64,000 bases of DNA, from positions 52,560,447-52,624,446 of the forward strand of contig CM046832.1 in the NCBI GenBank assembly GCA_025618425.1. Direction: 5' to 3'. Below, piece by piece: positions 48,001-57,189 of this stretch (position 1 is its first letter; each line of letters begins with the position of its first letter). The translations under genes were made by a program, and so were the position numbers. The notes beneath the pieces were generated by a model. The model was given only the letters and a program-made list of their open reading frames with translations. It was not told where the DNA came from and made no database searches. This DNA is from Heliocidaris tuberculata (Eukaryota; Echinodermata; Echinoidea; Camarodonta; Echinometridae).

Positions 48001-48481
48001 CAGTCTGACAGAGATTCATATAAATCTGTGCACACACAGCCAGCTGTCTGTTTGTTTAATATATGTACATGCTGATTGTACATGGAATTTTACATCCTGT
48101 TCCAGAATGTAAGTTATGTGTACCTCTTATTTGTTCAATATTCCTCTTAACGTGTAAAAAAATACCAGCAATTTTAGAAATGTCATAAAGAAAATAGGAT
48201 GACAAGAATTCAGAGTCCCCTCCCCCCCCCCCCAAAAAAAAATATAAACTTTAGGAAAGCAAAATGATTGGATTAGTTTTTCCTCATCATTTTTATGTAC
48301 TCAGAAGTACGAAGGTTACTTCCATGAATTGGACAAAGAGCCAGAGGGAGAGAGAGAAGTGGTCTTCAAAGACATGGAAGACTGGACCAAGGATCTCCTG
48401 GACAGCCTGGAGGGGTCAAAGGTCGATGGACCCATCAGAACAGAGACGGCCAGTCCAGGTGATGTAGAAGTAAAATCGTGA
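35914..48481 (+). CDS. MGLL: Monoglyceride lipase-like gene (coding span, 7 exons)
   Basis: Seven exons (92+107+137+105+90+219+177 = 927 nt) encode 308 residues; vertebrate MGLL is about 303. It is an alpha/beta-hydrolase: HGVGEH at 38-43 (oxyanion-side HG motif), nucleophile elbow GHSMGG with Ser111, Asp227 in GTKDAICD and His257 in YFHEL. The Asp-His spacing of 30 equals that of the human enzyme. Cys230 matches a regulatory cysteine near the active site. Family function: hydrolysis of monoacylglycerols, including 2-arachidonoylglycerol in animals, at membranes; substrate here is inferred. Intron phases are 2,1,0,0,0,0. No signal peptide. Divergently arranged with ZNF277 and convergent with the TNFR-like gene. 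A candidate AATAAA is at 50749-50754. Confidence 0.95.
36006..36841 (+). other. MGLL intron 1, first part
   Basis: No repeat boundary recognised. The 155-codon frame at 36427 has no family resemblance and runs into a transposon, so is not called. Confidence 0.5.
36844..37176. mobile_element. pogo/Tigger-like MITE, 333 bp
   Basis: TA|CAGTCCGACCTCGTTTATC ... GATAAGTGAGGTCGGACTG|TA, with inner GGATAAGTGAAATGGCCGG / GGCCGGATAAATGAAG. TA duplication and end sequence are classic for the group. Confidence 0.85.
37945..38076. mobile_element. MITE family B, copy 4, left part
   Basis: GTGAGCTTTCTCATTCC to CATGCCAAATGTGTGTGT, continued at 39881-40078 after the hAT-like insertion. Confidence 0.8.
38077..39872. 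mobile_element. hAT-like element with GAGTCC arrays, 8-bp duplication GTGTGTGT
   Basis: Starts CAGTGCTGTAGTCGAGTCC; its end is the inverse, GGACTCGAGTCCTACAGCACTG in two pieces around the GA insertion. 1796 bp inserted cleanly into a family-B MITE whose other copies show the empty site. Subterminal GAGTCC/GAGTCG arrays (38085-38257, 39760-39860). The rest is AT-rich, non-coding, with a G run at 39637 and a nested unit AAGGCTTGTTCACA ... TGTGAACAAGCCTT (38462-38742). Confidence 0.85.
39881..40078. mobile_element. MITE family B, copy 4, right part
   Basis: CCCATATACCCATTTCTATG to AGAACTCAACTTTAA, resuming the element interrupted at 38076. Confidence 0.8.
40079..40494 (+). mobile_element. piggyBac-like MITE family A, copy 2
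   Basis: TTAA|CCCCTTCAAGGATATCAACC ... CTGTCATGAAAGGG|TTAA, collinear with 15428-15830. Confidence 0.8.
40499..40922. mobile_element. T2-like family C, copy 3: full-length palindrome
   Basis: TTAA|AGGGTACCAATCATC ... ATGGTTGGTACCCT|TTAA, 424 bp. The arms pair along nearly the whole length, centre near 40708 (GGAACCAAACTCGGAGTTCG), unlike copies 1 and 2, which have one arm replaced. Confidence 0.85.
41413..41852. mobile_element. MITE with long terminal inverted repeats
   Basis: CTAAAGGCCACTGCACACC..TACGATCGG and CCGATCGTA..GGTGTACAGTGGCCTTTAG, about 35 bp. Interior has a poly(A) run. Target duplication unclear. In MGLL intron 1. Confidence 0.75.
42004..42110 (+). CDS. MGLL: MGLL coding exon 2 (HG motif)
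   Basis: 107 nt, residues 31-66. RALVHIVHGVGEHTGRYD is the conserved HG segment that helps form the oxyanion hole. Acceptor TTACAATCAG, donor CACG|GTCAGT. Confidence 0.95.
42690..43390 (+). repeat. Dispersed repeat, partner of 16650-17350
   Basis: Same ordered blocks as the ZNF277 intron 4 copy, same strand. Fills much of MGLL intron 2. Confidence 0.6.
43464..43600 (+). CDS. MGLL: MGLL coding exon 3 (nucleophile Ser111)
   Basis: 137 nt, residues 67-112. GHGRSEG, then a helix, then VVIFGHSM; with the next exon this makes the GHSMGG elbow. The intron splits the elbow between M and G in phase 0. Acceptor TTGATTGCAG, donor ATG|GTATGT. Confidence 0.96.
43624..44785. mobile_element. Nested foldback elements in MGLL intron 3
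   Basis: Outer arms CATATGCTCCGGCGACAAT and ATTGTGGCTGGAGCATATG, plus inner arms CCCTACCGCAAATAGGAAG / CTCCTATTTGCGGTAGGG. Inside, a second palindrome (44108-44505): GGCCAGAATTCACAAAGGTG ... CACCTTTGTGAATTCCAGCC with ACCATGGTTTA blocks. Confidence 0.75.
45365..45469 (+). CDS. MGLL: MGLL coding exon 4
   Basis: 105 nt, residues 113-147: GGTIAILMM, then FAGAIFGSPAIAP, the strand after the elbow leading into the lid region. Acceptor ATTATTTAG, donor CTG|GTAGGT. Confidence 0.94.
46467..46556 (+). CDS. MGLL: MGLL coding exon 5 (lid region)
   Basis: 90 nt, residues 148-177, corresponding to the variable lid domain; ends VVADICRDPAV. The sequence is diverged from vertebrate MGLL, as is usual for the lid. 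Acceptor TTTTTCAG, donor GTG|GTAAGA, both in phase 0. Confidence 0.88.
46604..46960. mobile_element. Related foldback in MGLL intron 5
   Basis: GTCCGAATTCACGAAAGATG, GTTTATCTTAACCCATGG pair with CCATGGGTTAGATAAACC, TCATGAATTCGGGCC; outer ATTGCTCCAG / CTGGAGCATATG as in 43624-44785. Contains a three-unit TTAGGG-like run near 46882-46902. Confidence 0.7.
47163..47330 (+). pseudogene. Two broken relics of MGLL exon 6 in intron 5
   Basis: 47163-47218 matches the middle of exon 6 (GATCCAGGCYGAGTGTGAAC and on). 47265-47330 matches its start, including an intact-looking acceptor (CACATGCAG|GTGGAAGACTACGTT), then jumps after TATGGCAC across a deletion of roughly 85 nt to the same middle segment. The second relic and exon 6 start 112 bp apart and share the intron tail TCCATCCCATG. 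Neither relic could replace exon 6 in frame. Confidence 0.8.
47377..47595 (+). CDS. MGLL: MGLL coding exon 6 (catalytic Asp227)
   Basis: 219 nt, residues 178-250: VEDYVKDPLVWHGGIKARW, then FLLQHGTKDAICD with Asp227 and Cys230, then LFFERAKSQKKVYK. Acceptor CACATACAG, donor AAG|GTCAGT. Two degenerate partial copies precede it in intron 5. Confidence 0.96.
48305..48481 (+). CDS. MGLL: MGLL coding exon 7 (catalytic His257, stop)
   Basis: 177 nt, residues 251-308. KYEGYFHELDKEPEGE carries His257; an amphipathic C-terminal helix (VFKDMEDWTKDLLDSL) and a polar tail follow before TGA. Acceptor ATGTACTCAG. Confidence 0.95.
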   Translation, partial: KYEGYFHELDKEPEGEREVVFKDMEDWTKDLLDSLEGSKVDGPIRTETASPGDVEVKS

Positions 48482-48896
48482 TGGGCTTCTTTCAAAAGAG
48501 TCCAATATGTATTCTGCTTGACTTGGAGACCTGTAAAGCTGGATGTGTCAGGTACAGGACTTTTGTGTATTCCATGGTTACTTGGTTAAATAGGGCTGCT
48601 TTTTCTTTCAGTTATACTTCTATTTAATGATACCCATACCTTCAGCTAAAAGCACCAATTGATGTAACGTTACTTATGGTGTTGTAGTTGAATCTTAGGG
48701 GTCCTGAGACGAAGACCAGGAGGAAATCTTTACTTACATTGATTTAGCATAGGGTTTCTGGGTCAGGACCAAGAATGAGACCTTGAAAATCTGTCTTTGA
48801 GATTGGTCTCACTACGTCACTGTGGTTCTGATTTTGCTTTGTACATCATGGATGTATAATTTGCTGTATTAGGTGCTAACTCATATTAAACTTTAA

Positions 48897-49378
48897 AGGG
48901 ATTGATTAACTTTGTGAAAAATTGTGAAATCATCTCAAATGCCAGTCAATTGTGTGCAATCCTCTAACTACATATATAATTAAGGATATGTGAAAGTATG
49001 AGAGAAAATGGAACCCGTTTACTATCCTAAAAAAGAGAAAAAAGCTAGCAATCGCTAGTGCAAGTTGCTCGGCTTCTTCGCTGCGCTGCAGTCACAAAAA
49101 CCCAGCACCAGCGCTTGGTGATTTCAGAGCGGGTTTCCAGCCCGTACGGTATTCTGTGATAGAGCGAGGCATGCCACCGTAAGAGTTTTATAGGGTTCGA
49201 GGTACTCTATCCCGACATCAATGTTCAATCGTAAATATCTTGATATATAAACGACCGATCAGCTTATAAAACTCAGGCGATTCCTGTTTGACCTAAAGGT
49301 TTGCAATTATGATTACAGCATTAGCTGGAACAGTGATTTTTTTTTTTTTTCAATCCTGGGCAAAGTTAATCAATCTCT
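48897..49378. mobile_element. T2-like MITE in the MGLL 3' region
   Basis: TTAA|AGGGATTGATTAACTTTG ... CAAAGTTAATCAATCTCT|TTAA, 482 bp. Within the likely 3' UTR or just beyond. Confidence 0.8.
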
Positions 49379-50009
49379 TTAAACTCATATAATTAAACAA
49401 AGAGTCAACATCCTTCTCGCTGTCAACAGACAATAAGTAGAAACTGTCCTCTTGTGAAATTTCAATACCCTTCTGTCAAGCACAACTTTTTCAAGAATTC
49501 TAAGAAGGCAGAATATCATGGCCAACACCTCTACACCAACTTGATAGTAACAGGCTGTATTTTAAGAGAGATGCCTAGCTTTTAAAAAGAGCTTAGTGAA
49601 GAGTATTTTGTTATTTAATTGCCTTTAGTCTTTCTTCCATGTGGTTGGTTCTATGGTAAATCTTCATTACTGGTAATGCATTGATTTTTTTTAATGCATC
49701 TATTTTTTTTTCTGGCGAAAAGTTCTCGTGCCATATGTTACAAATCCTGCTGCACTCAGCATATGGCCAGTAGCTTTTCAATTTGTTTTATCTGTGTCTC
49801 TTTTAATAGAGTAAACAGGGTATAGGTTTATTATTATGCTCATGATGCAGGTTATATGTTTGGATTATACTTATTCATTCATTTAATTTTTTTTTCTGAA
49901 ATGTCTTGTGTCCACCAAAATTCACCCAACAGGAACTGCAGTCTAATTTCATTTTTTTCTCGCCTGCATCACTATTTCCACCGGCAGCGTCGTCAGGGTC
50001 ATGCTGTCC

Positions 50010-50232
50010 GTAATCACAACTTTTTTTATGGATTTGAGGTAGAATCACCAAATTCGTACCACAGGTACATCTCTTAAAGGAGCAGGTCATGTTCGAAAAT
50101 GAGTCGAATCTGACCAAGGTCTAAGGTCAAAAGGTCTATGAACTTTCTGCAAAAAGCACTGTAATCACGATAACTTTCTATGGAATTTGGTAGAATCACC
50201 AAATTCATAACACAGGTACATCACTTAAGTTT
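50010..50232 (+). repeat. Imperfect tandem pair, period about 151 bp
   Basis: GTAATCACAACTTTTTTTAT and GTAATCACGATAACTTTCTA each precede GGTAGAATCACCAAATTC and ACAGGTACATC.CTTA. Confidence 0.75.
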
Positions 50233-50748
50233 AAGAAATGAAGTATACACAGCATGCACAAAAAGCATTATCTCTTTTTCCAGGGATAAAATGTATGTAA
50301 CATCATCATTATTGCTTAGTATGATAAAGCTACCAGACCGCACAATTTCACATTCTCATTCGCATAGTGAGATACAGGCGAGACAATGCTTGGCAGCTTA
50401 CTTGTTAGGTAAGAAATTACTTTAGACTTGTCTATAACTTACATGTATTTGAATATTATCATATTCACTCAGGTCCACTGTCAATACAGACATGAAAATT
50501 ATTTAACTGATCAAAATTCTGTTGAAGCTTTTACTGGTACTCTTATGTATATCACATAATACTAACAAATATGCTTATTATTTTGTACATATATACATAT
50601 AGATATTCTTCATTTCATGGTGTTTTGTATTCAGTTTATTCTTGGCTGTATGATTTTCTATAACACTTCTAATTTTAGTGTATTTAATGCTTTTTAATAG
50701 GCTTCATATTATATGAAACTACCTCCTAATTTAATCCTATTTTTTTAG

Positions 50749-50754
50749 AATAAA
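50749..50754 (+). terminator. Candidate MGLL polyadenylation signal
   Basis: AATAAA in an AT-rich stretch about 2.27 kb past the MGLL stop. It is the first clear hexamer I noticed downstream; transcript ends could be elsewhere. Confidence 0.25.
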
Positions 50755-50759
50755 GTATA

Positions 50760-52860
50760 TCAGGCATTTCTTTTTCTTTTAATATTTTATCAAAGATGGA
50801 ATCAGTCAAAATCCTTTACATGTTGTGTTATGTATTCTATTTCATCAAAAGTGGTAAATTTATTCTTTTGCCCTCTTGAGACATGTTTTGAGAAATTTTA
50901 ATAGAAACCTGTTAAGTTCATACATTGTTTACACTTGTAAGTACGGTGTTTTAAACATTTGTTTATATGTAAGACTGTGACACATGGAAACTAGCATTGT
51001 CGTTGTGTAGATTTGGTTGGTTTTTCTTGGTTTTGATGAGGCTATATTTTAATGCTGAAATACATACTGGAATTGATGGCACTTACCAGAGTTGTCATAC
51101 ATGTATAGTTCTATAGTGTAAAATGTTTAATGAAAGTAGAAATCTTCTGCTTGTAAAATAATATATTGATATGAACTAGTAGTTCATTTTTTTAAACACT
51201 TATTCATTGTTCACTATTTAAAAAATCTCCTTTGAGTTTTAAGATGATACATACATGTGGAAGCATTCTTATAAACGTATCATTTCCATTTTTTTTTGCC
51301 ATTTGAAATTATATGAATTTGATCAATTTCCCAAATTATATTATCTTGTGCACTATTTTGAAAAATAACTTTTCCCATGCAATTATTGAATCTTGTTGAG
51401 AAGAGATTTTTAAAAATCCTGATATTTTGTGGTTCAAAATTCATTCACGATGTCATGATAGAAACAGTAATAGTAAGCATGATATCCTTTTCATTGTATG
51501 TATTGTGTATTTTTACATTCATATATTGCATAGATTTATTTTTTAGTCCGGTAATGTATTCATTTCATTATTGAGCTTTAGAAGAAATTCAGAAAGAAAA
51601 ATTCACACCGAAACCTCAAAATGTGCTATAGTACTCCTTTTTTTTTGAAAGATAGTAATATACTGTGATTTTGATATATGTCATTCCTACAATGAAAAAT
51701 GAACTTTGATGGTGTAAATCTGTAAATCAATGATTTATTGTTCATTTTTTGTAAGATTACTGGTACTGTTATTCTTGATGTCAGGTATGTTGACTTTTTT
51801 CAACAAAAAGACTTGATTAGAGTTTAATGCCCAAATCTGTTGCTTTACGATGATTAACATGGTTTCAACTCAAATCCCATTTTAATAATCTTGACCATGG
51901 ATATGGGAACATTTGTATTTTCTACGAATATTAAACAAAATAACTTCCATTAAGATGTAACTCCTGTTGCATTGATGTCTTAGTTATAGACTTTTTTAGG
52001 GGGAATATAGAACTTTAAAACTTGACTTTAAGCGTGACTTTGGTATGTTCTTTTCATTTTCAAATAACCATTTTATTTCATAAACCTTATTCAGCTCAGG
52101 ATATCATCACACCACCCGAGTGAAAATGCTTGAAAAATGATGCTGTTATTTGTGCAAATATGTTGGTCATTGAAAAATATGAAATACATGTTTTTGTATA
52201 TGTTGCATTTTTTCATGGTGTGTGTGACTGTCATACTTAACTGTCATTATTTATTGCCATTGCTTTTGGTATGTTTTTATTTTTGTATTTTAAATTGTTG
52301 ATAATATCAAGTCAATGATGTTGAATCACATGCTAAATGCAATTTGATTACAATTCGTTTCATTTTAGTTAAGTGAAGATTTTTTTTGATGAAGCAGTCA
52401 ATTTAGCAAGAGTTTAGCTGTACAGAACAAAAGTGAAAAAAAAAATAGTGACAGCTTTGCACAACTACACTTCATGTTGAAAATTTGATCTTTAGCTGTA
52501 AAGATAACCTCATGGTGTATTCAAATTACATACATGTACTATAATTTCATTTTTAGAAAGTCCATGGATGCATTTCATTTCAAATTATATCCATTTGAAA
52601 AGGTAAACATACTTCTACGCACAGTTGCCAAAGGTGGCTCTGGCAAAATTAGTTGAGATGAATTCAGATATTCTAACATGTTCTTATTGTGCATAGACTT
52701 CAGACTTTTAGTCCACCAATTTATAGAGTGCCCAAAACTAATACTGGTACATGTATATGTTCTTACATGCAGTGTGGAATAAGAGCTGAAACTTCTATTG
52801 CTTTTATATGCGGCACTTGTGTTCAGGTATTTTACCTACCCGTAGCTATATGGTTATTAA
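50760..52860. other. Intergenic, MGLL to TNFR-like; no gene seen
   Basis: AT-rich, poor coding potential, no repeat boundary recognised. Confidence 0.5.
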
Positions 52861-53267
52861 CCCTTTCGAGACAATTGACCACATTTTGTGGTTTGGCTCA
52901 ATAAATTTTGATTCAGAACTCTAAAAAATATACCAGATGCATGAGTAGAAAGAGCAAAAATGTCTGCACACACATGTCCATATTTTTTTTGCATGACCAT
53001 ATTGCGTTTGATGCCAGGAATTTATCCATGAGAATAGGCTTTAAAATCCTTAAATCAGCAACACATTGAGAGGTTCAAAATCATTTTGTTTTTTATCAAA
53101 ATTGGCAATTTTTTCAACTTTTCGACAAATTTTCCAACCAAGTATATTATTTTGAAAGACATTACATCTTATGAGAACTATGTAGAATTAAAAAGAAAAA
53201 TGTTATTGTTGCCAATTTGAAGAACAGAATGTGATCAATTTAGCCCTTAATTCCTGTCCTGAAAGGG
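52861..53267 (+). mobile_element. piggyBac-like MITE family A, copy 3
   Basis: TTAA|CCCTTTCGAGACAATTGACC ... CTGTCCTGAAAGGG|TTAA, collinear with the other copies. Confidence 0.85.
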
Positions 53268-54345
53268 TTAAAGTCCCCCCCCCCCTGCTGTAGGCCCATT
53301 GCAATTGTTGCAAGTTGTGATTTTGTGATTTTTTTTTTTCTTAGGCCTTCAAACAAATCTACAGGTTTCTAACAGGACATCCCAATAGACATGAGCCCGT
53401 GAGAGCAAACACACCAGTCTAGTGAACCCTCAGAAAAGTTATCAGAAGGCCCCAAGACCGACATGTCAGTCTTGTTGATCTTGTGTACCTTTTTGAGGGT
53501 GACCAAGTCGATAAGAACTTGAGACTGGCATGTGAGTCTCATGGGCTGTAGCCCTGTCCAATCATGGTTTATTGTTTCAGTGATCTTCCTACAGAGTTCA
53601 GTGATATCCAACATTGCAATTCAAGAACCCTTTCTGAATTTGAAGAACACAGACATAGTGGGATCAGCTTTTCTTTATAGTCTGAAACTACTTGTAAATT
53701 AATGTACGAGATACATTAGCAGAATTTGTGATGTAAAAACTGCTCACATTCATTGTAAGGATTCGTAACTGTCTGGTGTAAATCTGAATTTATTTGTATG
53801 CAAGTTGCACAAACAGATTACAATGTAGACATGTCGTTACAATTTGCCTATTGCTCTACTGTATAGAATTCTCTTTGCCAATGCAGCATAAAGCTCCAAG
53901 CCGAAAAAGATTGTACAAAAATGTGTACAATTTGAATTGTTGTTGTTGACATATTATTTCTAATACATGAACATGATTAAGTGATTCTTGTGTGTTCGTT
54001 TTATTCAATTGCAATATATTTAATCAAATGTTGGGTATTATAATTTGGACCATTAAAAGCCAAATTTAGTTATATCATTTTTGTTGGTTTATTAAGAGCA
54101 GTTATTTCTCATATTGGATGTTTTCACTCATTTGCCTGGCATTAATTGAGGTTGAAATTGCATGTTAGAATTTGATTTTATTGACTAGATGTAATTCCAA
54201 TAAGGCTACATGCTTTAATGCAGAAACAGAAATTTGATTTCATTTGCAATTAGAAAGATATTTTACTTTATTTCATCACAAGTTTTTTTTCTTGCTTTTC
54301 CAAAGTTCCATTTATGCTTATTCGTTTTCACAACCCAGTCATTAA

Positions 54346-54924
54346 AGGGCAATCCAACCTCTGTAATCATTTGATTTGTGTGAAAGCAGAAAAATCAGAG
54401 AAGCAGATTGGTGAAAATTTGAATAAAATCGGACAAACAATTAAAATGTTGTGATTTTTTTGAAGTTGTAATCACTATACATATGGGAAATTCAAATTGG
54501 CCTAATCATTATGGTCACTGTGAGGTAGCGAAGGTCAACTTTCCTATTTGCTCCAACACGCAAAATGACTAAAATGTCCATTTTTCAAAATGTATAAATT
54601 TGTAGGATCTCTTTCGTTTTTGAGGACCTATAACATTATATCTACATTATTCTACATTATTTGAGTACTGCCGCGAGGGAAAAGGCGCTCAGGAGAAAAC
54701 CAGAATTTAATATTTTGGTTTATGACAAATGGGAGAGTTGACCGTGAATACATCACTTGATTCACCTTATTGCCAATTTGCAATTCGCATCCATTTTAGT
54801 GATCTCCTTTTTCAAACATTCATAACTTTCTTACTCTTTGATTTCTGTCAAACTCTCACACTCCTGTTTCTATCATTTTTTTGCTTCCATGCAAATTATC
54901 TTATTACCAACGTTGCATTGCCCT
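54346..54924. mobile_element. T2-like MITE
   Basis: TTAA|AGGGCAATCCAACCT ... ACGTTGCATTGCCCT|TCAA (one mutated duplication). About 580 bp. Confidence 0.7.
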
Positions 54925-55399
54925 TCAATCCAAATAATTAATATTCATTTGCAAGATCTACCAGGTAAAACCACCAATATCAAGTTGTATGTGCATTTTG
55001 AAATTTAGAAAAAATTATCATGTAGGACTTCTTTATCTCTCTTCAACCAGACATTATCATATGTACAAAGCTGATAACAGTTCAGTTGCATATCAAAGTA
55101 ATTTTATTTGAATTCATTTAATGCTTACATGAACAATCATATACTTTTAATACAAAGTTCACTTTTATTATTTCATCTTTATAATAAAAACATTTTTTAA
55201 CAAATAAAGAATGAACATAAATACCCAGGACTGAGATTTATAAATAAAAGCATAAGACCCTCAGGCAGGGTAACATACATGTAGGTAGAATAATATGTTT
55301 CTTAACAAATAGAGGAAAAACAGATAGGGATGTAGATTCATTGTACTGTATTGTACATATCTCTATGGTACATGTACTACATGTATGTAAGTCTGTTAA

Positions 55400-55788
55400 C
55401 CCTTTCATGACAGGAATTATTTAAGGGCTAAATTTATCACATTTTCTTCTTCAAATTGGCAACAATATTTTCCTTTAAGTGCTACATGGTTCTAATAAAA
55501 TGTAATGTCTTTGAAGTCAACATACATGGTTCAGAACTTTGTCAAAAAGTTGAAAAAAATTGCCAATTTTGATTAAAAAAAAAAACAATGATTTTTAATC
55601 TCTCAGTGTGTTGCCAATTTAAGGATTTTTAAGCTTATTCTCCTTTTTAAAATTCCTGGCATCAAACGCAATATGGTCATTCAACAAAATGGACATAGTA
55701 TGTACATGAATATTTGCTCTTTCTACTCGTGTATCTGGTTTATTTTTTAGAGCTCTGAATGAAAATGTGGTCAATTGTCTCGAAAGGG
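55400..55788 (-). mobile_element. piggyBac-like MITE family A, copy 4 (inverted)
   Basis: TTAA|CCCTTTCATGACAGGAATT ... GTCAATTGTCTCGAAAGGG|TGAA; reverse of copies 1-3, right duplication mutated. Confidence 0.8.
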
Positions 55789-56487
55789 TGAATGAGGATC
55801 ATGCAATTAGAAAAAAAAGGTACTTGTAGAAGGGATTTCTGTGAAGCTACATGCCACATACAGCGATGAATACAAGATTTACTGAATAAATTTCAAATAA
55901 GACTACATACAGTAACATTTCTATTCATGACCAAATATGTTTTCACAAGACAGTGAACTGTGCCTAATGAAGCTTGATAAATGTTTACATTATTTGAGGC
56001 AGAAAAATAGTTTTATTTGCTGAAATGAATTCATCAGGGAAATTATTGTGAACTTCTGAATGATAAAAGAGAATTCTAGTTCATAATAGGATTTACTGCA
56101 CTTGAGATATTGTAAAAACTGATGAATTAATTTCTCTCTATATATATTTCATTTTCAAATGCAAATTTGCAACACCATAATAGGGCATAACAGGGCAGCA
56201 TGAATAATTGAAATACCTTTTTTGTTTTTTAATTTATGAAAATGGAAAAGTCTTTTTGACTTCTTTGCAGGTCAACCAACATATAATGACAGTGACAAAT
56301 GGCCGGCCCTTTACTTGTCCAAGTATTTAGATCCAAATTTTAGGCCTAGGGTGTAAATTAGGATAGAAAGCATAAAATATAAACTATGGAGAGAAAATAA
56401 ACAGATTATAGAAAAAAAAAATAGAAGGAAAGGAAGCATATTATGCTTCTTACTGTTACTCTAGCTTTATAACATGTATGTAGAAGA

Positions 56488-56655
56488 GTCATGGTCTAGT
56501 GGATACGTCACAGGACTGTGGATCACATGGGTTGGAGTCTCTTGAATTCCTTTAATGCTTTAGAGCCTTATCATTGCTGCTTGGTTAAGGCCGGGATAAT
56601 AATATACTTGGAAAGCGCAGTAGAGTATATCTGTACAGTACAGTAAGCTGCGGTA
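56488..56655 (+). mobile_element. tRNA-like SINE remnant
   Basis: TCATGGTCTAGTGGATACG (A-box-like), GACTGTGGATCACATGGG, GGTTGGAGTCTC (weak B-box), then GGGATAATAATATACTTGG and AAGCGCAG, a common SINE-like tail. Tentative. Confidence 0.5.
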
Positions 56656-56846
56656 TATCAATGGACCCTAGTGGTCCCCTTTTGCTCTAGCTGCAAATAC
56701 ACGTTTTGAAGACTTCTGAATATATTCTTGTGATATATTTTGTTTATATGAAATATCTACATCAGCTCTGAGAGTTTGTTTCTCTTCTATTTGATGTCCA
56801 ATACATCCAAGGGCTCTAGCTACCATAATAGATCCAAGTTCAATCC

Positions 56847-57189
56847 TCAATGGATCAAAGAGAAATAAAGTTGAACCATTGCACCAAGCACCACAGGTCT
56901 CAAACTGGAATATGACAAAGGTGATGAATTCCTGGCTGTAGTCCCACTTGCATCATGTTCGTGTGTAGGACTGGTTCGATCTGGAAGGTGGGTTCTACTT
57001 GTAGATGGAATTGCATCAGTTTCTTCCGGAGATGTCACCGTTGTGGACGGTTGTGTCTTACATATCGCATCATTTTCATGAGTGCATTCTCTGTAAATGT
57101 ATTGTGTTGCGTTACAGACTGTACAGGATATACAGGAAGTACAGTTATTAGGGAAATCCAAATAGTGATTTGTTTCACAAGGTACACAG
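56847..57189 (-). CDS. TNFR-like coding exon 4 (second repeat, stalk, C-terminus)
   Basis: 343 nt, residues 66-179 and TGA. Eight-cysteine repeat (CVPCETNHYLDF, ...CISCTVCNATQYIY, ...ENDAIC), Ser/Thr/Pro stalk, hydrophobic tail. Acceptor TTGCTCTCACCAG after a long pyrimidine run. Possible minus-strand AATAAA at 56012-56017, about 0.83 kb beyond the stop. Confidence 0.9.
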
